NCBI RefSeq assembly: GCF_030273125.1 | Contig: NC_081532.1 | Coordinates: 7,203,205-7,267,204, forward strand | DNA from: Centropristis striata | Lineage: Eukaryota; Chordata; Actinopteri; Perciformes; Serranidae | Reading direction: 5' to 3' | DNA length: 64,000 bases | In this document: positions 12,601-24,600 of the stretch, piece after piece | Layout of the letters: each line of letters begins with the position of its first letter | Position numbering within the stretch: the stretch's first letter is position 1 | The notes under the pieces: model-generated | The model's database searches: none | What the model was told of the DNA's origin: nothing | The model's input: only the letters and a program-made list of their open reading frames with translations | Program-made: the position numbers and the translations under genes

Positions 12601-15600
12601 GTGAATTATAAATGAAATGTATTATTTCAGTATTTCTTTACATTTGTTTATCCAGGAGGTATGCTAGATGTTTTAATAGAAATTCAAGCACTGTACAGAA
12701 TGTGAGAATGCATATTTTCCCCATATTTGTATCTGTCCTGTAAATAACCGTATCGTTTTTTCTTTTCATGACCTAAAACAGCCCTATTTTCAGTTTTATA
12801 CCAATGCATTTTTTGCAGTAATCCAATGGCTTTCTATGTGGTTTATGTAGCTACAAAAACATGTAATCCTTCACTTAATATATAAATAAAACAATATGAT
12901 CATCTCAGTGTCATAATGCTTTAAAAAATTGAGACTTTATTAAACATTTTTGCTGCAGTATGACTGTCTACAGTCTCCTATAAACTGTGGGAGAGTGTAA
13001 TAATAAAAACCATATGTGATCTTAATCATAATCTCATTTAGATGAATGAAAGAATGTTAGATTTAACCCAGAAAGGACTGAGCTTACTTGTCTATCTTCC
13101 CCTCGGTGCTGTTCAGGAGGTTCATCAGTTTCTTCTGCGCCTCCTCCAACATCTCCTGTCTCACATCCACTGTAACACACAGAGATATTTTTTAATCTTT
13201 TGAAATAATGTTCATGTCCCTGCTGCACCTGTGTGCCCCAGTGTTAAAAAACCCAAATACAGACAACCTTGAATAACCCAGAAATCTGTTAAAAAAACAT
13301 TTCCCGCTGTCCTGAAGGTATTTCAGAAGCATCAGAAACTCTTCTAACCATCTGGATGGTTATATAATACATATGATGAAGAAGATCTTTAACCCTTTTC
13401 AAGTTGCAGCTATATTCCGTAGCCACGTAGTCGTAAACGTCCTCGGTCTTTTTATAAAACACAAGCAGCGGTGTTAGTGGAGGGTATAACCACCTCTTTT
13501 TCTCACAGTTTACTGTAAACCTGCCTATCAGACAAAAAGCCACCAGAATACAGCTCTGGAAAGAATTAATAGACCACTGCAAAATTATCAGTTTTGCTGG
13601 TTTTAGAATCGATTTTAAGATTCTTTTGAAGATTCTTCAGATTGTTTGTTGGTGTACGTTTTTACTGGTGTATAGTGTATTGCTAGTGTATTTATTGATG
13701 TTTATTCAGAGATTGTATGTTTTTATGTGTGTCATGTTTGTATTTTATATATTGGAGAAGCCAAAGACAAATCTATCTATCTATCCATCCATCCATCCAT
13801 CCATCCTTTACTGGTTTAAACATTTCTTAATGGTCTTAGTCAAGCCTATTTATCTGATTTACTTTTATCCTATGAACCCTCGAGGACCCTCAGGTCTTCT
13901 GGGAGCCTTTTAGTAATACCAAAAGTTTGAACAAAAATGCACAGTGAGGCGTCGTTTTGTCACTGAGGTCCACGTTTGTGGAAGAGCCTCCCTGAAGACC
14001 TGAGGGCATCAGAGACTGTTCATAATTTTAAGAGCAAACTTAAGACTTATCTTTTTAATTTGGCTTTTACTTGAACCATTTTGAATTACTTCAGAACAGC
14101 AAAAGCCTGATCAGACAGAGTGCTTTTTAGCAGCCTGGGGTGCCTTTTTGCAATCGTTTTGCGTGCCATGAATGCCCTGAATAAAATTTAAAAATGTTTT
14201 CGATTGTCTGAGAGGATGAGGTAATGCCAGATTGTCAAACTGTCCTTGACTCATCCTAAAATAAGCCTTGAATTACCATCAATCAGGCGATGCTCTCTGA
14301 GCAGCTGGTGGTAACACTGTTCCCTGTGATTTCTCCTCTTTCTGTGGATCTCACACAGAGCTGTTTCCTTTTATCCAACCAACTATTTGCAACAGCCTCT
14401 CGCCCTCAATCAGAGCCAGAACAAGTGCCTTCCACTTGAAAACCAAAATAACAGTTACAAAAAGATCATTGCCAAATTATCAGATTTACCAAAATTTCAG
14501 ATTATTTGTGCTGTTGCTTGAATATGTGTTAAGAGGCACATACTGGTGCTGTTCTGCATGTAATGTTATCCTCTCGTTGGTGAGACATTCTCACGACTAA
14601 CCAACTATTAATAGACCTGATGTAAATTTCCCATAGGTGACTAGTTTCGTTAAGTAAATATATGGCCTCATATCAGGCCTGAACGAATAAAATATCCGAA
14701 CGGCCAGAAAGGGGGAAAAAAATCGTCTGAGAATTTGCTGTGATGTAATGGCCAAATCTGAAAGTGATAAGAGTGAAATCTGCTGAGTGTGGCAGGAGAA
14801 CCTAACTGACCAGAGTTTCACTTGCTCTGTTATGCAGACTATGATAAGGGCATGTGCACACTAAAATAAAAACATAAGCCTGGGAGAAAGAAAAACAGAG
14901 ATTCATAGGCTGTCTGGGCCAAAAAAAAGCAGCAAAGGACGGCAGATGCATTCCACAGCATCTTAAATAATCCTTGAAGAGGGGCGCGGTGGTCTTTAAA
15001 CTGAGCAGATGTAAAAGAAGATATTTATTTTATTGCAACCTTGTGAAAAGACACCTTTATTTTCCTGTAAAAGTCAGAGGGCAGTGGTTTATAAGGAGTT
15101 TTTTCTGATAATGTCATCGTATTGACGTGTTGCTGAAACACTCAGCTGCAGCTCACCTTGTTTTTTCAGCTCTTCCAGTTGCTCTTCCTTCAGATCGAGC
15201 TGATCTGTGAGGCGAGACGCCGACTCTAGAGCAGCGTTGGCTTCGTCCAGGTTAATCTGAAAGCAGAAAGCAAAAAACCCATCAGTTATTACGGCTTTGG
15301 AATATAACCGCAGCTTCAGCTGTCATCGAGGAATATGTCAAATGTTTGATTTGTGGCCTCATAAATAGAGTAAAAGGATAATGTGGTCAGTTATTGGTGG
15401 TTTACCTGAAGGGCGGATGCTTTGTCTTCCAGCCACTCAGCTTTTCTTTTCCACTCGTCCTTCTCCTTCTTGTGCCGATCGAGCTCTGCAGAGTACATGG
15501 CTTTCTCTTCTGATGGGGGGAAGAGACAATAAAAGTATTACTACAGCTAATAAAGAACTTTATTATCAGACTGCAGGCACAAACGGGCTAATAGCTGCCA

Positions 15601-18600
15601 TCTGCCTCTCTGATCTCTGAAAAAAAAAAAATGTGGCCAAAATACTAGATACTACTAGACGAGCAGAGTCTTCTTGGGGAAGCAGCAGACTTGCCTTGTT
15701 GAAACTGCTCTAGCACCATCTGCAGGTTGGACAGTGACACTGCGTACTGGTTGACCTGCTCCTGGGAGGTTCTGAGGTGGATGAGTGCGTCGTCCCTCTG
15801 CTTCACGACTCCACTCAGCTGCTCCTGCAGAGACTCCACCTGCATGCTGGCCTGTTGGCTGGAAACAGAGGAACCAGTAAGCAGAAATAGACTTTTAACT
15901 ACTTAAATAACCTGAATATGTCTCAAAATAAATTAAAAATACATCAAAATAAATTCTAAATGAATGAGAAGCCAATCGAACACAAAAATCATTCCTTCAT
16001 CTGACTCAAAATCATTCAACTCGAAGCACTTTTTTCTTTTGCTCAAAATGTTCAACGCAAAGGAAACCAATGGGAGAGAAAAAGATCTAACTCCATCACT
16101 TGACTTTCATATTTCTCAGAGATTTCCCACCAGGGGTCCCACAATAAATTCATGTTTGGGGTCAATTTGTAGCCATTGTGGTTACAAGGACCATTATAAA
16201 CTCAATGTGGTTATTTAGGGTATTTTATATGCAAATCTACAAAGCTGAAATGCTTTTTAGATGGTTATTTTAGGGCATTTGCACTTATTTTTGTCTTTGC
16301 CACCAAGCCAACAGTGACACATATTCTTAATATAATGTGGCATGATGAAAATGTGCAGTAATATCCCTTATTAATTTATTTTAAAATTAATGCTTAATTT
16401 CAACCTAACATTTAATATGATGGCGGTTTGGATGAATGCATGATGGCACTACATGTTGGGTTTTTTATGCACTATGTTTGTTTTCGATTTGTTCATACTG
16501 GTTTTGCACCAGGGAAGCACAATATCATTCCTCTATGTCAGGAATGGGCAACTGGAGGCCTGGGGGCCGCATACGGCCCGCACCCTCACTTGAAGTGGCC
16601 CTCAGTACAACTACATGCGTTTGAGCATGAAATCTTAAAAGTGCAGTGTAAAAATGCACAAAATTACTTCTTGTAATTAATGTTGATCTGCTGTTGTACT
16701 GAAAAAAAAAAGACATCACCGTAAGTGGTGATTTTTTATTTGCTTCAAACCTTTTGTATTCCTATTTATACTGTTATACATGCATTTGAGCATGAACTTT
16801 GTTAAGTTACTGCACTGTAAACATATTTAAAATCGCAGTTTCATCATATCTGGTTAAGTGCACGGTCCTATATGAGGCCCTGTGGTAGTGTTGATGAAAA
16901 ATTGTGGCCCCCTGCAGCATTTAAGTTGCCCATCCCTGCTATATGTACTGTACGTAGCTGCATGACAAAAAAGTCTCTCTTATATCTCTTATATACTGAC
17001 ACACAGTTTAGTTTTAGATGATGCTAACCTGGCATTCTCCACAGCACTCGAGGACGTTGCCAGTTTCTCATCCAGCAGTGCCACCCTCCTGCGCAGTTCA
17101 GTCTCCCTGTCCTCTGCAGAGAGGGCTTCTCTCGTGTACGAGTCCTCAATCTCCAAGAGGTGATTACGTAAACGTTCCAGCTCCAAGGTGAGACGCTGCT
17201 CTTTGTCTCTCATGTGCTGAAGCTGCGATGGAAACAAAAAAATCCGTCCATTTTGAGAGCTGCCACAGTAACTTTGACTCTATATCTGTTTCTCCATACT
17301 TCAATCCATTTTATGGATTTTAAAGTTTTCATCAACAACAATCAACTCATGAAAACATGTTTATGTGACTGGACAACATGATAAGGAAGGCAACACTCTA
17401 GTTAAAGAACTAATAGTTGTTTTACAGTATGAAATATCACATTTATATATAATACAATGTATTTCCTAAGAGTTATACAGAAAATCTGTGGTGAAATGTG
17501 AAGCCTATTTCTCTGTATGTACATAGATAAATAACATGTCCTAGGTAGGCTAATATGGTGATGGAAAAATACATCAAACTGGATGTTTTAAATATATTTT
17601 GATCCTTATATTAATGTACAGTGTACAATAGAGATCAACATTGTATCTAATGCTTCTCTGAATGAAAAGTAAAGTTTGTTTTGGATCAGCCTTTCTTTAG
17701 GTAACATTCAAGCACCTTTCAAGCACTTTCAAGTTACCTAAATCAAAGGTTTCCAGACTCCCAAAGCCTTTTATAATCACATTTAAAAAAAAAAAAAAGG
17801 ATTGACTTAAACCCACAGCAAAAATGTTTTTGGACAATTAGTTGTCATTTTATCAGCAGTTTGATTGTACGTTTTGATCATGATTATTAAATGCATAATT
17901 ACATGAATGATTGTGTAGATGAAAACACCAGATTATCATTTTTTTCCAAGGAGTATATTTGAATTTAATCTTATTTCTAACCTTAGAAATGTAGAGGTTA
18001 AACTTAAGCATTTTTCAAACAATGAGGACTGTACAAACTCTGGAAAGAATACCACAGAGAACATGTGCTGAATTTGTCTTGCACATAGACACAGCAGTAA
18101 GCAAACACAGATGCAGTGTCCTCCCAGTTGAAAATTAAAGAGTAGTGAGTGAATACAATCTGTCCTCCTACCTCACTCTGAACTGCCGTGGTCTCCATTT
18201 GTTTTTGCTTTAGTGCCATCATCACCTGATCCCTCTCCTGCTGGAACGCCACAGCTTTCTCCTGCATGGACTTCAGTTCGTTCAGGAGTTGATTCAGCTC
18301 ACCAGATTTACCCTGCATCACACCAACAACACAGTACATTACAAATGTAACTATATGAAGAATAAAGGACAAAAGAAAACCCTGTTTCCAGTCTAAAATG
18401 GCTTTGATGAGTTAATGTTTTCATCAGGAAGAATATTAAGAGGTACTTATTCAAGAGACCAACTTTCTTAGTGTTTGTGGTTTAATTAAGATACATTCAT
18501 TGAATTAAAGAGAAACAAACAATCATTTAGGGCTGCATGATATATCGATATACAAAATATATCTATATATTGTTAAATGTGAAATTGAATTAGACCATAT

Positions 18601-21600
18601 CGCACGTATTGATATAGTTCAATTGTTTTTCTTTCTTTATATATAAATGCTGCCCTTACTAGGGTTTGTCATATTTAGTTCTTTTGTAATGTTTGTTATT
18701 CTTTCCTCATATAAATATATTTATTTCAGAAAAAGATTGGCCTATTCTATTTCATAAGCTATTTTTTTAAAGATATTTTTTTATTATAATGTGCACTTAA
18801 TGGAGCTTTGATTTAAAAAAAATAAAGGTTCTACAGTATTTATGTTCACTTAAACGGTTTCGATAAAACTTCTTGTGACATGTCATATTTGGCTTTGACT
18901 TTGACTTACTTTGCAATAAAAAATATCAGGATATATATCGTATATTGATATTCAGCCTTAACATATCGGGATATGACTTTAGGTCCATATCGCCCAGCCC
19001 TACAATCATCAAGTCTTTGTTGCCAACTGACCTGCTCTTTGTCTTTCAGCATCCTCTCCACAGTTGCAGCCTTCTCGCTCACTGCACTCAGTTCAAACTC
19101 CTTCTCTCTCAGCAGGAGGGAAACCTGCATGTTGGTCTCCTGCAGCGCTCTGAACTCAGACTCTTTCTCTCGAGAGCGCAAAGTCACCAGCTCGTTCTCC
19201 TCCTTCAGCTTCTTCATATCCAACTCCAGGATGAGAGCTCGCTCCTTCAGGTTGGTCACGGCCTGCTTCAGCACCTCGTTGTCATTCTCGCGGTTGCGTA
19301 GCGACTCGCTGACGTGAATCAGCTGGTCGCCTTTGGTCTTGATGAGCAGGTCTTTCTCCCTCACAGACCTCTGCAGGGCTTCTAGCCGCTCTCTGACCAG
19401 CCGAGCCTCCTCCGCCTGACCTCTCTGCTCGCTCTCTGTGGCCGATGCTGAGTTGGAGAGCCGGTGGTTGTTCTCCTGAAGAGTCCTGATTATGTTTTCC
19501 TTCTCAGCCAACTGATTTCGCAATTGTATAATTTGTTCCTGCAGTTTCTCGCTGCTTGCTGTTGGAGATGTTTGGTGGATTGGAGCATCAGCTGTGAGAG
19601 GAGGTGCACTAGACTGAGCAGCCACGACTTCAGGAGTCTGTGCCACGCTGTCCAGCTTACCCAGCAGGACGTCTTTGGTGGTGCTGAGCTGGGTGATGGT
19701 CTGCTGGACCTGAGCCAGTTCCTGACTCAGACTTCCCAGCCTCCTTTCCTTCTGCTCGTAGCTCTGGATCAGTCCGGCGTAGTCCACCGACAGCTTGGAG
19801 CTGCAGTCGCTGTCGGCGGACACCTGACCCTGCAGCTTGATCAGCTCCTCCTGCAGCTGAGCCGACTCGTGCTGCATGTTCTTCACTGTGGTGATCACCT
19901 GCTGCTTCCACTCCTCCATCTTCTTCACCTGCTGTTTCAGCGTGTCCCTCTCCTGCAGCAGCTCCTCGAATTGGTTGCTGCTGACGCCTCCGGAGCCGGC
20001 GCCGCACTCTCCTCCCGAGGTCTGCAGGACGGTCACCAGGGTTTGGCACTTCTGGGTCAAAGCGTCGATCTCTATGTCCTTCTCCCTGATGATGCGGGAC
20101 AGGTTCTGGATGGTCTCCTTGAACATCTCCTGGCTTCCAGAGGGATCGCTCATGGTGGAGAGGCGTTGGTTCTCCTGCTGAAGCTTCAACAGCGCCGCCT
20201 CCTTCCCCGACATGATGTCCATGAGGCGGTGATAGTCGGAGCGGAGCTGGCTGTTCTCTCTGGTCTTCTCGTTGAGCACGGCGAGCACTTGCTCTCTCTC
20301 CACAGCGTACGCTTGCAGCTGCTGCTGGAGGAACAGGACGTCCTGGCTGTGTCCACCACCTCCACTCATGGCGATTCTGGCGTGAAGCGACTGGATCTCC
20401 AGATCTTTCTGCAGGATCATCTGGGACAGTTTGCCCACTTCGTCCCGAGACACCGCCAGCTGATCCAGCTGTTTGGTCAGCGAGAGGTTCTTCTCGTTCA
20501 GCTGGCTGATCTCAGTCTCTTTCTCCTTGATGCCCCTCACTAGTCTTTCTATTTCTACTTTAGAGAAGTCGTGTTTCTCGTTGTCGTTCTCCTGATTAAG
20601 AGTCTGAGTCTTCTCCTCCTGCAGGATGACCTCTCCCTGAACAGAAGGGGAGTCGGCACGGATCCGACCCTCGCTGAGCTGATTTACAGACTGCTGGAGG
20701 CAGGAGATCTCTTCGTCTCTGGCGTGGATGAGTCTGTCATAGTTAAGTGTGGTCTGCTGATGGCGAGCATGAGCCTGCTCAAGCTCCGTCTGCTGAGCTT
20801 GGAGGGTCTGCTGCGACAGGAGGAGAGACGCCTGCAGCTCTTCCACGGTTCTCCTCGAAGTCTGGACCTCCTCTTCCATACCGTTCTTGGAGGACTTGAG
20901 CTGCGTGATCTCCGTCTCCAGCTCGGTGATGATGTCTAACGTCCTGGGCTCAGTTAGAGGTTGAGGCCTGCTCTGCTGATCCCGGAGTCGGTCGATCTCC
21001 TCCTTCAAATGACTGTTCTCCTCTTTCATAACCCCCAACTGTCTGTCCTTCTCCTCCACTGCCTGTTTGAGAGCATCCACTTCCTTTGTTAGAACGGAAA
21101 TATTATTCTCCATCTCCATCTGCAAATCTGAAGCGTTTTGTTTTAAAGTGTCCATGAAGATGTCTTTCTCCTGCAGCAAATCCGTCAGCTGCTTCTGCCC
21201 CGCGACTGTGATGGAGAGCATCTCGTTGGTGTCTCTGTGGTCCGACGCCAGCTGCTCAATGTCTCTCTTCAGCTGAGCTATCTCCATGTCTTTCTCCTGG
21301 TTGAGTTTGATGGCTCGCTCGTGCTCCATCTGTAAAGCGGAGGCATCCATGGAGCGGGCTCTAGTCAACTCCTCTATAGTCTGCTGGTACTGTTTGGCTT
21401 GTTCTGCCAGCGTCTTCTCTGTCTGCCCCAATTCACCTTCGAGTTGATTTTTCTCCAGCTTCAGAGCTTCGATACGAGTGTCCTTCTCCCGTACCACCCT
21501 GTTCAGAGCTGACTGGCTTTCCTTCATCTGCTTAGTTTGTTCTTCAGCTTTACCCAGAGCCTGCTCACTCTCCTTCAACCTCCTGTTCTCCATCTTCAAC

Positions 21601-24600
21601 TCATAGTCCTCGGACATCACCTTCTCCTGAGAGCTCCTCATCTCATCCAGCTCTCTCCTGAGGTCTTTCAGCTCCCTTTCCGTCCCTGCTAGCTTCTCTT
21701 CAGCTCCCTCAGTTCCTCTCTCCCCTGCCTGATCCAGGTCTACTTTGGCATCAGAAACTTGCTCTTCTCGCTCCTGTAAAGTCTTCCTCAGCTCTGTGAC
21801 TTCTCTACGCGCGTCCCTGCTCTGCTCCTGTGCTTGTTTCAGTTTGTCTTTCAGCTCCTTCACTGTCCGTTCCAGCTCCTGTTTGCCCATATGCAGGTCG
21901 TTCAGAGTGAAAGCGCTGTGGCTTGTTTTGTCTTTTTGGGTCTCCAGCTCTCGCTCCAGTTCGCTCTTCTGGTCTTTGGTTGTGTTCAGCTCTGCGGTCA
22001 CTCGTATCAGCTCAGCCTCGGCCTCCTTCAGCTGCCCAGAGAGCTGCTCCTTCACTGAGATCATGTGCTACAGACAGACAATTAGAAACAAAACCCAAAG
22101 GAAAAATTAGTAACTTGCTGGTCAGGGCCTCTAGCTCACAGTCGGAAAATTTCTTTTTTCTTTTTTTTCTCTGCCATTGTTCTACATACTGTGTTCTTGG
22201 CACAAAGGCAACATTTATACTCTGCCACATTGATAATTACAATCAGATGAAAAAAAAGTGGGCACATTGAGCCCGGCTCCAAAACTTTATGAACCCGTTT
22301 GCTCTTTTTCTTCTCTTATTACTGGAAAATCTCTTGTGAAACAAACCTTGAGACTATGCAGATAGCGGTAACAAGTGATGCATAATTCATGTTGCCATCA
22401 GCGGCCACAATCTATCAGTGGGCTAAATAAGTAAGTAATATGTTGCACTAATGTACAGGGTTCGTACACTTTAGCAGTGATCAAATTCAAGCATTTTTTA
22501 AGGACTTTCAAGGTAAATTTTCAAGCTTTTCCAGTATCTTACACCTGTTCTAAGTTGCATGTTTTTTAGATGAGTACTTACATACTAAAAGGGGGAGATT
22601 TCACTTAAACATACCAACAGCGATGGTATTACAATTTTAGGAGGAACGGTCTTCATTTCAGATAGGCTACTCATTATTTTTTACATTGAACATGTGATTA
22701 TCTATAGTCTATAGATGGATATAGTCAGATTGCAAGAGAAATACAGTAAGAATTTCAAGCATTTACAAGCACTTTATCCAAAATCCAAGCACTTTTTAAA
22801 CCTTGAAAATACAACATTTAAATTCAAGCACTTTCAAGGATTTCAAGCACCCATATGATCTCTGTATTTATCATTTCATAGCTTAATATTACCACAATTT
22901 GAGTGATCACAGTGGCTTAAAAATCATAAACACTTGTAGTTTAGGGGGTTTTGTAGTCCTGAGACAAATGTGAACCTGAGAAAAAACCACACACTGACAA
23001 TAATATGCATAGATTATCTAAAGCACTTTTTAGATAATTATTAAGTGGTTTATAAATAAACATTATTATGGTATAATGAAAGCGAGCCACTGTGCTGTCA
23101 GACCTGTGTTGCCTCCTGGTTTTGCTGATCTAGTTCCTCCAGCTCAGACATCAGGGTGTCCCGTTCCTCCTCAGTGTTTCTCAGGGCCTTTTCTCTCCTC
23201 TCCAGCTCCGTCCTCAGATCCTCCAGTGACTCCGATTCACCAGATTCATCCTCATTATTGCTAACTTTTTGCTCCTCTGCCAGTTTTAGTCTTTCTTGCA
23301 GAGCAAGCTGTGAAAAGAGACAAAAAACAAAAAATTGCACATGATATGACAGGATATTTTAAAATATATTTCAATAGAGCTGTTACATCAGGAAACAGTG
23401 TAAGTAAAGTCCAAAATTCTGTTTTCCTTTGACTTTTTCAGTCCTTGCAATAACTTTTACACTTTTAAAACAGCATATAGACAAAGAAAAAATGTATCAT
23501 CTTGTTCAATACTGCTGCAGTAGTCATAAGTGAAGACGTGCATACAAACACACATTATAATTGTATCAAAATAGCTATTACACATATTTGAGCAGCCCGT
23601 GGTGAAAGTAATTTCACATGTATCAGATCAACAAACCGTTTCTTGTTCTAGGACTTCCTTTTCTTCTCTCAATGTCCCAATAATAGTGTTCAGTTCCAAG
23701 ATGTCTGCATGCTCGACTTCTTCCTTTGGTTCTGCCTATTTATACAAAAAGTTGGAAAAGTCAGTAATCTGGGGCGTTAAGTCATGAAAACCCACCACTA
23801 CATACATTATAAATATTTAACATGACGTAGGGTTAATGGTTTATATTCACTCTTACCTCAGCCTGGCTTTTTAGTTCCTCTATTTGTGTTTCTGCAGCTG
23901 GAAAGAAGAAAAAAGAATTAACATGACAAAGGAAAACAACCTACAGCATATAGTGGGGAATTTAGAGAAAATATCCTGTGTCAATGCCATATAGATTTGA
24001 AGAGGAATCACATAAAAAAGAAGAAAAAAAACAGCACTGTGACGCTTTAATTAGGCATGACTACATTCAACATGACAGTATACCTGCAAGGTTTTGTCTC
24101 AACACTTGGATCTCGTGGTCTAGCTGAGCTTTCTGCAGAGACTTCCCCTCCTGCTCTTGTACTCGTGTCTGCAGCTCGGTGACGGAGGCCTGCAGCCGCG
24201 TGTAGTTCTGCAGCAGCCCGGTGTTTTCTTCCTGGACCTCGTCTTTCTCCAGCTGCAGCGACGCCTCTTTCCTCTGCGCCTCCTCCAGACTGGCAGACAG
24301 CTCGGCCAGCTGCTTCTCCCGCTGATCTGCCGCTTCCTGCAGGGAGCTTATGGTCTTCTGGAGTTCAGATAGTTTGGAGGCATCTGATGGGGAAGTAGAA
24401 GCTTGACCGCCACCTGGAGAGAAGGGTTTTGAGGAGAGAGTTGAATGGATTTGCCATAAATATAGTATTGCATTGGGCAAGAGTGCAGAAATAAAACACA
24501 TTTTTGGTATTAACCCATTTAATCCCACCAGTCACAATAGTGACGGTAAAAATATTTCTTAGTTATAAGGCTCTATTCCTGCAGAATATGTCAAACAAAG

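Larger units (their letters stand above)
13170..15156. other. trip11 intron 16
   Basis: Contains a Tc1-like end at about 13553, a tetranucleotide microsatellite at 13771-13806 and a LINE 3' fragment at 13845-14195. Nothing recognised in 14200-15156. Confidence 0.6.

Noticed and set aside
13553..13620. Tc1-like end (ctctggaaagaattaatagaccactgc)
   Set aside because: Only one end is visible and no partner inverted repeat was found, so no element was called.
13626..13913. Hydrophobic 95-codon plus-strand frame
   Set aside because: It runs through a microsatellite and the edge of a LINE fragment, with no start context or family match.
19464..20543. A 359-codon plus-strand open frame opposite the large trip11 exon
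   Set aside because: It is the antisense of a long coiled-coil exon. Leu/Gln-rich antisense frames are expected from Glu/Lys/Gln/Leu codons. The minus strand has clear homology and splice structure.
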